Below, piece after piece: positions 24,619 to 36,519 of a stretch of DNA of 64,000 bases (position 1 is its first letter; the number at the start of each line of letters is the position of its first letter). The notes under the pieces are model-generated. The model was not told the origin of the DNA. It searched no databases and was given only the letters and a program-made list of their open reading frames with translations. A program made the position numbers and the translations under genes. The DNA comes from Neofusicoccum parvum (Eukaryota; Ascomycota; Dothideomycetes; Botryosphaeriales; Botryosphaeriaceae): the NCBI GenBank assembly GCA_020912385.1, contig CP087217.1, forward strand, positions 1,054,001 to 1,118,000, read 5' to 3'.

Positions 24619-27600
24619 ATGGAGGATTCCGACGTGGAGGCTGGCGAGAGCCGCCGCAACAGCTATGCGCGCCGCCGGAGCAGCGGCCCGCAGCTGTACC
24701 GCCAGAGCTCCAACATGAGCGAGTGAGTAGCGGGAGGCGCGTAGGGAGAGATGAGGCCATGTGCTGAGACCGTGTTGCAGTGTCAGTCTCTTGACTGATG
24801 TCCAGATGGCGCAGGACGAGGTAAATGCGGTCGAAGCCGGAGGGTGGCCGCAGCAGTGACCTCCAGGGTCGCGTGCGCTCGGGAACTTGTAGTTTCTGGC
24901 AGCGCGGCGGGCGTGGCTCCTGCTGTGGCTTCTCCGCTGGTGATTCCCTGTGTGCTGCTCGCGCGGATAGCTGATTCGAAGGTAGATATTCTCCGGGCCC
25001 ATGTCCGAAAGCGTGCCCACAAGCGTTACCGGCTTCGCCCACCGCCGCTCCCGCGCGGACTCAACCGTTAGCATTACGAGTTTCACGTTCTACGACGAGG
25101 AGAGAGAGTCGATAGATACACTAGAGGAGGAGGCCATCTTAGAGGAAGAGGCGGAGCTGGACGATACGAACGGATATGCGGAAGAGGACGACGATTTGGA
25201 GGCCGGCCACAATGGGCACACAAATGGCCGCAGGAAATCTTCCACATACTCGATGCGGTCGTCACGGTCGAGAGGATCCGATAGTGCGCCGCTGCTGCGC
25301 CGCGGCTCGAGTTCCAGCACGCAGGCTTCGGGACACTGGAGGGGCGGGAGGTCCACGCAAAAGATTTACATCACCACCGAGGACCTTACCATTGTGGTCG
25401 CTGGATTCCGGACATCTATGTTGGGATATAGCGTGTACCTCCTACTCTGCGTCTTGACCGGAGGGCTTGGATATCTTATCTTTCGGTGGCTTCCGGGATG
25501 GCGGATCAAGATCGTGGGCAAGGCCGCGCCGCTGCATGAGTGTGACTGGGTAGTCATCGAAAACCAGTGGGGAGAGATGTCTGTGCAGAACATTGGGAAA
25601 CAGGCCTACGGCCAATCACTGTCATCGGTCTTCGGTATGGTGGAGAAAGGCGGGTACCGAGACTATGATGAGGACGATGATCCGGTCATTAAGGAGCTAC
25701 GCACCCTGGACTATCGGTATATCCGGTTCTGTTACCATCCGGTCAGAGACAAGTTCATTCTCGGCAATACCTGGAAGGACCCTGCCTGGACCGACGTCAG
25801 AGCAATCCGCGTTGGTCTCGAGAACGAAGAAAAGGACCACCGCGAGCAGGTTTTTGGCAAGAACCTCATCGATATCGAAGAGAAGACTACCTCCCAGCTT
25901 CTAGTGGACGAAGCATTCCATCCCTTCTATGTCTTCCAGATCGCCAGTCTTGTTCTTTGGTCTCTTGACGAGTACTACTACTACGCCGCTTGCATCTTTG
26001 TCATATCTCTTGTCAGTATCACGACAACACTGATAGAGACAAAGGCTACCATGCGCCGGCTCCGAGAGGTCTCAAGGTTTGAGTGTGATGTGCGTGTTCT
26101 CCGCAATGGTTTCTGGCGTTACGTCGAGTCCAGCGAACTTGTTCCTGGAGATGTCTATGAGATCACGGACCCGAATCTCACGCAACTCCCGTGTGACAGC
26201 TTGCTACTCTCTGGCGACTGCATTCTCAATGAGAGCATGCTCACGGGCGAGTCTGTGCCGGTTTCAAAGGTCCCAACTACCGACGAAGCACTGGAGTACC
26301 TGAGTCTCAGTGCTTCCTCGATCCATCCTGAGGTAGCGAGGCACTTCCTATTCAGCGGTACCAAAATCATCAGGGCGAGGAGACCACAAGACGACAAAGA
26401 TGATGAAGCTGCTGCTCTAGCTCTGGTTGTTCGGACTGGATTCAACACAACCAAAGGAGCGCTTGTTCGATCCATGCTGTTCCCAAAACCTTCTGGTTTC
26501 AAGTTCTACCGGGACTCCTTCCGCTACATTTCGGTCATGGGCATGATTGCTGGCATTGGTTTCATTGTATCATTTGTGAACTTCGTGCGTCTGGGACTTG
26601 CCTGGCATCTCATCGTCGTTCGAGCACTGGATCTGATCACCATCGTCGTTCCTCCAGCGTTGCCGGCTACGTTGACGATTGGCACTAATTTCGCACTCAA
26701 CCGACTCAAGAAGAAGCAGATCTACTGCATCAGCCCACAGAGAGTCAACGTCGGCGGCAAGCTCGACGTCGTCTGCTTCGACAAGACAGGCACTTTGACA
26801 GAAGAAGGTCTCGACGTGTTGGGATTGAGAGTGGTGCAACAGCCTGCAAATAATTTCAGTGATATTCTCACCGACTGCGGAGCTGTGTTGCCTCAATCTT
26901 CCGAGAGAGACCCCGCCGTGGACTATAAGAATCACAGATCGCTCTTGTATACCATGGCTACCTGTCACTCTCTTCGAAGCGTCGATGGAGAACTTGTCGG
27001 AGACCCGCTAGATGTCAAAATGTTCGACTTTACCGCGTGGCAATTCGAGGAAGGAGAGCAGAGCGGAGGTGGCGGTGACAACGAGGAGGAAAGCTTGAGC
27101 ATATCTCCTTCAGTTGCTAGGCCGCCTCCGGGCCAGGAGTACAACCTGGACGACAACCCTAGCAATCCTAACAAGAAGCCAATCGAGCTTGGTGTCATCA
27201 AAGCGTACGAGTTCGTCTCCCAACTGCGCAGGGCTAGCGTTGTGGTTCGGCAGTTTGGAGATCGCGGAGGACACATCTACGTCAAAGGCGCTCCTGAGTG
27301 TATGAAGGATATTTGCCGACCAGAGAGCTGTAAGTATCGCGGTTAGGGAGTAATGATCCTGGGCTAATAGTCAACGGTAGTCCCTCCCGACTATGAGGAG
27401 CTTCTCAGCTACTACACTCATCGAGGCTTCCGTGTCATCGCCTGCGCAGCGAAGACAATCCCCAAGCTCAATTGGGTCAAAGTCCAGAAGATGAAGCGCG
27501 AAGAGGCCGAGTCGAACCTCGATTTCGTCGGCTTCATCATCTTCGAGAACAAACTCAAGCCAACGACGACCGGCATCATCAACGAACTTGGCCAAGCTGG

Positions 27601-28978
27601 CATTCGCAAGGTCATGTGCACTGGCGACAACATCCTCACAGCCATCAGTGTTGCTAGGGAGTGCAACCTCATTGACAAGACGGCTCACTGCTTTATACCA
27701 CACTTCGTCGAGGGTGATTCCCGCACGCCTCTCGCCCGTCTAGCATGGGAGAGCATTGATAATCCTGCTTTCCAGCTAGACGAAAATACGTTGAAGCCGC
27801 TTCCCCCGCCCGCAGAGGAAGATGCTTCTCTTCCCTACGATATCTCGAACCTCCGCAACTACTCCGTCGCCGTCAGCGGTGACGTTTTCCGCTGGATCAT
27901 CGACTACGCGTCGGAGAAGGTGCTCCGAGAAATGCTCGTGTGCGGCCAAGTGTTCGCCCGCATGTCTCCTGACGAGAAGCATGAGCTCGTCGAGAAGCTT
28001 CAGAGCATCGACTACTGCTGCGGCTTCTGCGGCGACGGCGCCAACGACTGCGGTGCGCTTAAAGCGGCCGACGTTGGAATCTCCCTCTCCGAAGCCGAAG
28101 CGTCAGTAGCAGCGCCCTTCACCAGCCGTGTTTTCGATATCTCGTGCGTGCCCGAAGTTATTCGCGAGGGTCGCGCCGCGCTCGTCACCAGCTTCAGCTG
28201 CTTCAAGTACATGTCACTCTACTCAGCCATCCAATTCTGTTCTGTGTCGTTCCTCTACGCCTCAGCTTCCAATCTCGGCGACTTCCAGTTCCTGTACATC
28301 GACCTCCTCATCATCCTCCCCATCGCCATATTCATGGGCTGGACTGGCGCCTACCCCGTCCTCTCTCGCAAGCGGCCCACGGCCTCCCTCGTCTCGCGCA
28401 AGGTCCTCACACCGCTCCTGGGGCAGATCGCGCTCTGCGTCTGCTTCCAGGCGGTCGTCTTCCAGGCGGTGCGACAACAACCATGGTTTCAGCCGCCGAT
28501 CCTGGACAAGAACCACTCCAACAGCAAGAACTCGGAGAACACCGCGCTGTTCCTGCTCAGCTGCTACCAATACATCTTGTCAGCCATCGTCCTCAGCATC
28601 GGCAAGCCCTTCCGCCGGCCCATGCTGTCCAACGCCCCCTTCGTCTTCGCCCTCGCCTTCGCCCTCGTCGTCAGCACCTACATGCTGCTCTTCGTCGCGC
28701 CGGACCCGCGCCCGCGGATCGCGGTGCACGAGCAGGTGGGATACGAGGGGCAGGCGAAGTGGCTGTACGACCTCATGGAGCTGACGCCGCTGAGTGCGGG
28801 CTTCAAGGCGTTTGTGCTGGCGTTGGGGTTCGGCGGCTTTGCGGTCGCGTGGGTGTGCGAGAAGCACGTTTTCCAGGTGCTAGCGAGGGTAATTGGGAGG
28901 GCGAGGGTGCGGTTGCAGCCGGGAAAGCAGAAGAAGAGGAAGGAGTATAAGGTTATCGCGGAGAGGATGGGGTTGTGA
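24619..28978 (+). CDS. YPK9: P5B-type cation/polyamine-transporting ATPase (YPK9/ATP13A2-like)
   Basis: Vacuolar/lysosomal P5B ATPase; relatives export polyamines from the organelle and protect against heavy metals. Exons 24619-24722, 24781-24820, 24986-27329 and 27381-28978 encode 1,361 aa. After an acidic, disordered N-terminus of about 150 residues come the family's hydrophobic entry segment, the actuator motif TGES (468-471), the M4 motif PPALP (604-608), which marks P5B against PPELP in P5A, and the phosphorylation motif DKTGTLT (Asp647). The hinge GDGANDCGALKAADVG begins at 1047, with several C-terminal membrane helices after it. The third-exon acceptor (24985) is chosen because it restores frame; the N-terminal exons are less conserved and less certain. 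Convergent with the Na+/H+ exchanger gene. Confidence 0.93.
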
Positions 28979-29229
28979 GGAGTCTTTCATGGAGTGTGAC
29001 GAGGGGAGGAGGAGTGGGTACGGCGGGTGTGATGCGTTGGAGTAGAGGAATTTGGAGTGGAAGGTTGGTAGGTGAGCGAGCAGTGGATTAAGATGGAAGC
29101 TGAGTCGACTATTGGTCCCTTTTGGAACAACGTCTGGACGATTGTATGCAAGGTGGGACGGGCCGGGTTGGGAAAAGTGGCGCCGTATTCTCTGATGCTT
29201 GTTTTTTCGTGCATAGAAATCGAGACAGA

Positions 29230-29970
29230 TATGTAAGTGTTTCAATTTTTGAGTACTAGGTGGTACTATATAGTGAATAGATTTAGTTGTAATGGCCAAG
29301 TATCTAAAATATAATCCATCTAGAGTTTACCGAAGCTCGGTGAAGAAAAAGTAATGCTCTACACCATTAGTATGTTCAGGTAAATGGTCTAGGTAATGTC
29401 CTTAGGCATATTACCGCAATGGTCTAAATAATACAACTTTGCACATATTCTTCTCACTTTTCATATCTTTAGAGCAAATTATAATTCCTACGGACTATAA
29501 GTAGAACCAGCAATGATTACTTTCGACCTAAAGGAACCAAGACGCCTAGCACATTAGCAGGCTGACTGGCCCACGGCGCGGCGCTTTAATAAAGTAGCAA
29601 TTGTGAAATTAGCCCCGACCACGCCCATGAACGGCGGGGAAAACACCCGAAAGGGAGTTTAATAGGCACCGGTAGGTGCTGACTTTTTGCGTTCGATTCC
29701 GCCTATAGTCACATATTTGCCTACGTTTTTTCTTTTTAAGCATCCGGCCTCTATGTTTGGGTTTCCCTATTGCTAACGGTCCCTCAAGTCTAGAGCAATA
29801 TCATCGCATTTCCTGGCGACAAAGCATTGCCGACGATGCCACTAAGGAGCTCAACTTCTTTGTTCTATGTATACAATTCACGCAACCATCATTGGCAGCA
29901 GACACTCATCTTAACACTGTATCGGTATCTTTACCACTACCTATCCTACTCAGCCTAACCTACCCTAGTT
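29230..29970. other. AT-rich gene-free island
   Basis: Base composition changes sharply just after the ATPase 3' UTR. This stretch is rich in TA, TATA and TTTA and has no ORF of protein-like quality. A B-box-like CGTTCGATTCCG sits near 29690 but its arms do not pair as a tRNA. The composition fits an old repeat altered by repeat-induced point mutation, or an AT-rich spacer. No terminal repeats were found by eye. Confidence 0.45.
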
Positions 29971-30197
29971 ACCCCCTAACCCTCCCCCCCAGTCTATCAT
30001 CCACTCCTCCCAGAGACCCACTTGCCGCTCTTTAAAAACACGCAAAGTGTATACGAGGGCTCAACGAAGCAAAGCAAGCTTCGTATCAAGATTACAGACA
30101 GCAAAGAAAAAAAAAACGCCGCCCATTGCATTTTTCCTCTTTGCTCAGCAGCGCAGCGGAAGAAAACCCCAAACACTAATAACAAAACAACGCAACA

Positions 30198-32502
30198 TCA
30201 CGAATGCGACGGTCCGCCCGGGCCTCCGCTATGCCCGCTGGAAGACCTCCCTGGGTCGAGCAGCAAATGCGGCTTGATGAAGCCCTCGTCGATCTGCCTG
30301 AAGGCGCTGGCCGGGTCCTCGCTCAGACCGGTCAGCAGCTGTCTCGCCGCCGCCGTAGCGTTGCCTACCCGCTGCAGTCTCCCACGCGGCTCCGGCGGCG
30401 TGGGCGCTTCCGCCGCGTACGGCGTTGCGGCCGAGCCACTCGGTGCGAGCGTTGGCGCTGTGGGCGATGCGCGGCGTGCCGGAGAGCGCCGCGCTGACGG
30501 CGGCAGATCGAGGTCATTGTCAACGTCCGAGTTGGAGCCGCTGTCCTCGTGCTGTAGCAATCCCTGCTCGGCGTAGTCATGGGCACGGAGGTTCTGCGGC
30601 CGGCTGGAGCTGCGGCGCGAGGACATGCCACCGTTCGGGCGGGCAGCGGGCGACGAACCACCGTTGATGGTGCTACTACTGAAACCCTTACCGCGGCCGG
30701 AGCCATCAAAGTCCACCGGGGTGAGAACGAAGCCGTTGGCGCTAGGTCGTGGGTTGTGGCCAATTCCGCGGCCCTGCTTGGATGCGTACGTGACACCGGT
30801 AGCGCCGCTGCCGCCTCCCGGAACAATTTCGATATCGAACTCATCGTCTGAGTCGATTTCTTCCACGACGCCAGTGCGAATCTGCAGAATTTCAAGCATG
30901 CGTGCTGTCGTCCCTCCAAAAATAATAACAGTAAGCACAACAACAACCAATACCGTGGCTCTGAGAGTGAAGCCGTTTTGGCCCGTGAGGCCAGCGGCAA
31001 GCGCGACTCCAACGGCTCCACGAAGTCCGGCCCAGAACAACATAGCCTGGTGGGACCAAGGCAACTCCTCAGCCACCTCGCGGCCGCGCCTGCGGGCCTT
31101 GTAACGGAGTATCCAGTTCAGCAACCTCGACAGAGGGAACACCGCGCAATAACGGGCAATACAAATGCCGATAACGGTCATGAGGATGAAGAGCGGCTTG
31201 TAGTCAAGTTCGGTTTCGGTGAAGAGCGAAAGACCGAGGTAGATGAAGATGAAGTTCTCGGAGAGCTGAGCCATGACTTGGAAGACGAACTTTGTGGTCA
31301 GCTGCGTGCGGCGGGACATGTTGTGATAGGCGTAGTGCTTCAAGCAGATCCCACAGAATAAGAGGGAGACAATGCCTGGGCAGATGTCAGCGTAGGTATC
31401 GGATTGTTGAGCCATTTGGGAACGTACCGGACATGTGAATGGCATTGGAGAAGAAGTAGCTGAGATAGGCAATCAAAATGACCAGGCAGCTCTCAATCTT
31501 GGGGAAGCGGCGCACGTAAGTGAACTTCAAGAGCAGCGAGGTCAGCACGCCAATAATCAGGCCGATAACCAAGCTTCCGAAGAAGACCAGCAAGAAAATC
31601 CCAATCGACTCGAAGAGAGTGATAATTGTCAAGCTCTCTCCAGCAGCGTCCTTGTATCTTTGCGCCGTCTCGAAAAGGACGATAGCGATGGCGTCGTTCA
31701 GGATGGATTCACCGAAGATAACAGTGTAGAGCTTGGGATCGACTTTGTACGTGTTGAAAATGGCCAGGATTGTGACGGGATCGGTGGCGGACAGCGTTGC
31801 GCCAACGGAGATTGCCTCGACAAAGCTCAGAGAGACACCGTCCAAGTTCAGCCTGGTCCAGAGCCACAGGAAGACACCAAGTACCAGAGCGGAGATAAAT
31901 GTGCCGGCGAAGGCGAATGTGAGAATGGTTCCGATCTGGCGGAAGAAATTGGCCTGATGTAGCTCGTAGCCGGACGCAAGGATAATGGGCGGCAGGAGGA
32001 GGTTGAAGAAGAACTGGTAGTTGAAGCTGACAACTCCCAGGACGGCCTCATTCGCCGTCAACCGTAGGATGAGCCCGACAACCATACCTGCGTGCTGGTG
32101 AGCAAGTGGTGGGTTGGCGCGCGCGCATTAAGCGTACCTGCAAAAATAGACACGACCGTCTCGTGCACGGCCTGAATCTTCCTCGTCTGCAGCATGTAGC
32201 TCGTGAACAGAGCTATTATGAGCAGCGAGATAAGAATGAAGAGCGACCATGATGCGTAGATTTCCGCCTGGCCAGCTTCCGGCTCTGTGTATCCTCTTGT
32301 CAGGCTTCGGGTCGGGCAGGGAGGGGCCAGCGACGGGGTCGGGACTAACCCTCAGTATCGGCATCTTTGGTCTCGCGCTCTAGGACAGTAGCAGGGTCAG
32401 CGGAGGGCGGGCAGAGGGCGCTGAGGACGGCGCAAGACGGGGGCAGCCTTGGGGCCACGTACTGGCGAGTTCGGTCACGGCCCAACCGACGAAGGAGGCC
32501 AT
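30198..32502 (-). CDS. NHX1: Endosomal/vacuolar Na+(K+)/H+ exchanger (NHX1-like)
   Basis: CPA1-family antiporter that exchanges luminal H+ for Na+/K+ in late endosomes and vacuoles. Exons complement(32463-32502), (32350-32379), (32138-32293), (31428-32087) and (30198-31375), total 687 aa. Exon 2 is a 30-nt microexon. The membrane domain shows the amiloride-type motif FFNLLLPPIIL, the ion-path block ATDPVTILAIFNTY and GESILNDAIAIVLFE, and FWAGLRGAVGVALA. The cytosolic tail of about 200 residues is Ser/Pro/Gly-rich. Start chosen at MASFVGWAVTELAS, which splices in frame to the acidic pre-membrane segment. Divergent from the sugar transporter gene. Confidence 0.92.
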
Positions 32503-33724
32503 GGTGGAGCAGGTGGGTTAAATGGACATTGGCTCTGCGGCGCAGAGATAATGCGCGGAAGACGGGCGGCGAGCCGACAGCGGCGGGAGATGCAGGGCGC
32601 CGGCTGGGCGATCGATCGCGGGCTTGGGGAGAGGCTGGTCGAAGTAGCGGTTTGGGGCGCGTGGTAGGAATAGCTTCGGGGGTGTTCAGCAGGGAGAGGA
32701 CGTCGGTGATTGATGAGACGCGCAGGCAGCCCTTCGTCGCCGGCCTGAGGAAGCAGTGGCCACATTACGCTCGGCCGCGCACGGGCCGCACACGCGTAAA
32801 CTGGCTGCCCTCCGCGCGGCTCGGCCAGATGCACAGAGCACCCACCCCTCGCCGCGGCCTCGTGCGCCCGTCGCCAGAGAGGCAGGCGCGGCACGCAAGA
32901 CCGCCCTCGCCCGCTGCGCTGTAGGCAGCCCGGCCGCGGTGCGGTGGCGGGGCCCTTGGTGCAGGGCGCGGCGCAGCGGCAGCGGCAGCGGCAGCGACAC
33001 GGCAGCTGCGGCCTGCTGCAGGAGCCCCGGTGCCCGGGCTTCTCCACGCTGAAACAGCAACCGCTGCACGGCTAGCCCGCCGCTGCCCGCTGCCCGCTGC
33101 CCGCCGCCCGCTGCCAGCAATCGCCGTAGGGCTGGACGCGGGCTCAGCGGGCGCCTGCTGATGGCCGCCCGCCCGCGCCCGGCTTCCACGCTCGCTGCGC
33201 GCAGCCACAGCGCTGATTCGCGCACGCCCCGGTTCTCCAGGCACACCAAGCCGCGCCTTCGGGCTCTTCCCCACGCCCGACCTGCGTGACGCACGCCTGC
33301 TGGGCTGTCGATCAGGCACGGCGAATGAGCTCCTGCCAGCGCTGAGCTAACGTTACCTTCACCCAGCATCAGCGTGACGACGGCACCTGACGACTCACGG
33401 CCGCCCGCTGCCGTCCGCCTGCGGCTGAGCCTTGTCGGGAGCCATTGGCCTGCGGCTGTCTGGCGAGTCGTGTGACGTCGACTGTCGAACCCTCCAGTTC
33501 CATCGTGATCCAAGCTATGGCGCCTTCCGCCGCCGCCTCTCCTGGCTTCCCCGAGCCCGCGCCACGCCCCTCACCTCTGTGCTGCTATTCTTCCTTCGGC
33601 CTGCCCTCGAGCGGCTCCACTTCCCCAGAGACCCTTCCCTGAACCAGCCAGTGACCGTTCCTGCTCCCCGCCTGCACCACGCGGAACACGACACGAGGCA
33701 CCCGTCCTCCTCTCATCGTCCGCC
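32503..33724. promoter_or_regulatory. Divergent NHX1/SUT1-like intergenic region with microsatellites
   Basis: 1.22 kb between two start codons. It carries an imperfect AGCGGC hexamer run at 32974-32997 and five copies of the 7-mer CGCTGCC (one with a single change) at 33081-33115. Long open frames here come from high GC and repeats and show no protein-family features. Confidence 0.55.
33081..33115. repeat. Tandem 7-mer repeat (CGCTGCC)x5
   Basis: Five head-to-tail copies of CGCTGCC; the fourth reads CGCCGCC. It lies in non-coding DNA between divergent genes. Confidence 0.9.
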
Positions 33725-35849
33725 ATGTCCGGTGCTCGACCCTCGTCCTCGTCTAGCTCGCCTCACCGTCCGAGCTCCTTTGACAATGCTGGCACCCCCG
33801 CCGCCGACACGTCGCTCCCTAAAATCGTCTCCTTCGGCCGCCATTCAACCAGCTCTCCGAGAGCAAGCCAATCCCGCGACCAGATGAACGAGACATCGCC
33901 GCTGCTGTCAGCCCGTTCTTCCGAAGAGAGCGAGAATGGGCTGAAAGCCGTCGCTTCCCCGCTTAGTGATGATAGCTGGGATGCTGAGGCTGGAGAAGAG
34001 ACAAAGAGCAGCTGGTACCTGCTGCTGTTGACACTGGCTGGAGGAGGGTGAGTCGAGTCTCTTGGGCAGAATCCGTTCGAATGGCAGGGGCCCAGATGCT
34101 GAACTTGTCTGCAGTCTGCAGATAGCATGGTCGGTTGAACTGTCGTACGGTTCTGTGAGTATTTTGTCGATCCAGCCATTCCCGCCGATGGCCATCACGC
34201 TGACCTATTTTATCGCAGCCATACCTCCTATCCCTCGGCCTAAGCAAGTCTCTGCTTGCTCTCGTCTGGATTGCCGGCCCTCTCTCGGGAACACTCGTGC
34301 AACCATACGTTGGTCTCAAAAGCGACAACTGCCGATTGAAGTATGGAAAGAGACGCCCGTTCATCATTGGAGGCGCTGTCTCCACGATAATATCCTTATT
34401 TCTCCTAGCATGGGCGAAGGAAATAGTGGGTGGCTTTTTGTCCATCTTCGGCGTCGCTTGGAATTCGTCTGCGACGAAGACGATCACCATCCTCTTTGCT
34501 GTTCTGATGGTGTACGTCCTGGACTTCGCCATCAACGTCAGTAAGTAATAACCGCATCAAGCGCAAGGCGAGCGGTCTGTTAATGTCGCATAGTCCAAGC
34601 TGCTATCCGAGCATTTGTAGTAGACTGCGCACCGACTCATCAACAGGAAGCTGCCAATGCCTGGATCATGCGGACTACCGGGGTTGGGAATATTCTCGGT
34701 TACCTCTCCGGATATGTCGATCTCCCGAAGCTGTTCCCTTTCCTCGGAAATACGCAGATGAAGGTCCTCTGCGCAATCGCTTGCATGGCGCTAGCCGTTA
34801 CAGTTACAATAAGCTGCGCCACTATTTCGGAGCGCGATCCGCGCATGGAAGGCCCACCCAAAGCTCAGGGTGGCCTGATAGGCTTCTTCAAGAACCTGTC
34901 CAGCTCTGTTCGCAAGCTGCCTCCTCAGGTTTCTCTAGTATGCCAGGTCCAGCTTGCAGCATGGGTAGGATGGTTTCCATTCCTGTTCTATACGACAACA
35001 TACATCGGAGAGATCTACACGGATCCTTTCTTTCAAGAGAACCCTCACATGACCGAGGATGAAATCAACCAGATCTGGGAAAAAGGAACTCGCATGGGAA
35101 CTCTGGCGCTATTCATCTTCGCCATCACAACTTTTGCTGCCAGCGTCATCCTTCCCATAATCGTCGCACCAACCTACAAGCCGCCCACCCCAGAACCCAC
35201 CACTCCTCTAACCCCAACCACTTCCCACTCCGGCTCCAGCTACTTCAACCTAAGGAAGCATAAAATCGGCCGGAAGAGCTGGAAGCAACACCTCAACATA
35301 CTCAACCACCTCCAGATCAAATCGCTCACCCTCCGCCGCGCCTGGCTCATCTCGCACGTCCTCTTCGCCGCCCTCACATGGCTAACCTTCTTCGTTCGCT
35401 CCACCACCGGCGCCACCGCCCTCATCGCCCTCGTCGGCATCCCCTGGGCCATCACCAACTGGGCCCCCTTCGCCCTCATCTCGGCCGAGATCTCCAAGCG
35501 CGACGCCATCCGCCGCGGCCTGCTGCGGCCCCCGCCCACGCGTGACGGCGCCCTGCTCGCCGCCGGCGAGGACGACGCCGCCGACCAGGCCGGCGTGGTC
35601 CTCGGCATCCACAACGTCGCCATCGCCGCGCCGCAGGTCATTGCGACGCTGTTCAGCTCGGCCCTGTTCAAGATCCTGCAGAAGCCGCGCGGGACTCCTG
35701 GCGATGACAGCGTCGCGTGGGTGCTGAGGTTCGGCGGCTGCTTCGCGCTCGTGGCGGCGTTTTTGACGATGAGGGTGGGGGAGGAGAATCAGGATGTGCT
35801 GGAGGCGGAGGGGACGGTGCAGAGGGGTGGTGAGGAGGAGAGGGGGTGA
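33725..35849 (+). CDS. GPH-family sucrose/alpha-glucoside transporter (SUT1-like)
   Basis: Glycoside-H+ symporter of the GPH/SUT type, related to plant SUTs and Schizosaccharomyces pombe Sut1, likely in the plasma membrane. Exons 33725-34047, 34115-34154, 34219-34540 and 34594-35849 encode 646 aa. A Ser-rich cytosolic N-terminus of about 95 residues precedes the first helix. The SUT-type region reads LQIAWSVELSYG, then PYLLSLGLSKSLLALVWIAG and QPYVGLKSD, with the charged loop KYGKRRPFIIGG. Exon 2 is only 40 nt and encodes the core of helix 1. A conserved block near the end is GIPWAITNWAPFALI followed by SAEIS. The substrate (sucrose or maltose) cannot be told from sequence. Confidence 0.88.
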
Positions 35850-36519
35850 GGAGGAGGCGCAGCGGGGACGCAGTTGAGTGAAGTGGAACTTTGACGAGAG
35901 CATGACATTAGAATAACGTTCTCCCCCTTCTTTTGACTTAAACTCCTAAATTGCTGTTACAATCATAGCGTGGGATGGACAGGGCGTTTCATTGGGTAAC
36001 CACAGGAAGAGCTCACGCTCGAGAGGCTGGCAAATATACTACTACAAGATTCGGAAAGAACGAGGAGTTGGTCAGGTAGGGTGGAAGAATCTGCTAGATT
36101 GAGAGCTTTGGCTCACGCTTTGCGGGATCGGAAAGATAAGATGATTGTGTGGGAGTCGGTTGCACATGTATCTTCTTCTCGTTGTAGTTATTATCATCTA
36201 TTAGAAAGACTCGAGCAGAGCAACTCATGCTATCGACGCAGCTGTGCAATGTGTGTGAGAAATACGTCATGAAACCCGCAGATAGCCGTGAAAAGTCCCC
36301 ATCGGAGCTCGTGGGTGTTTCCCAGCTTTTGTGCCAGACGCAGAGGGGGAAGGTTGGATAGCAAAACGAAGTGAGCGCCCTCACTGTCCGCTAATCCCAT
36401 CAGCACCGCGCAACGCTTTCCGTAACCACGTGTCCCATCGATCCCTAAACCATGATACCCATTTTCACCTTCTTCCGATAAACGATCACTCTCATCCCAT
36501 CCACTCTCCACCTCCCACC
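35850..36519. other. Convergent 3' region
   Basis: 670 bp between the stop codons of the transporter and the unknown Cys-pair protein. It is moderately AT-rich with no coding signal seen. Confidence 0.5.

Noticed and set aside
23759..25042. 427-codon minus-strand open frame
   Set aside because: Antisense to the P5B ATPase 5' exons, Arg/Ser/Pro-rich with no family motif and no plausible splice or start context.
29660..29710. tRNA or SINE head suggested by a B-box-like CGTTCGATTCCG
   Set aside because: The flanking bases do not form the T stem and no A box or acceptor pairing can be drawn.
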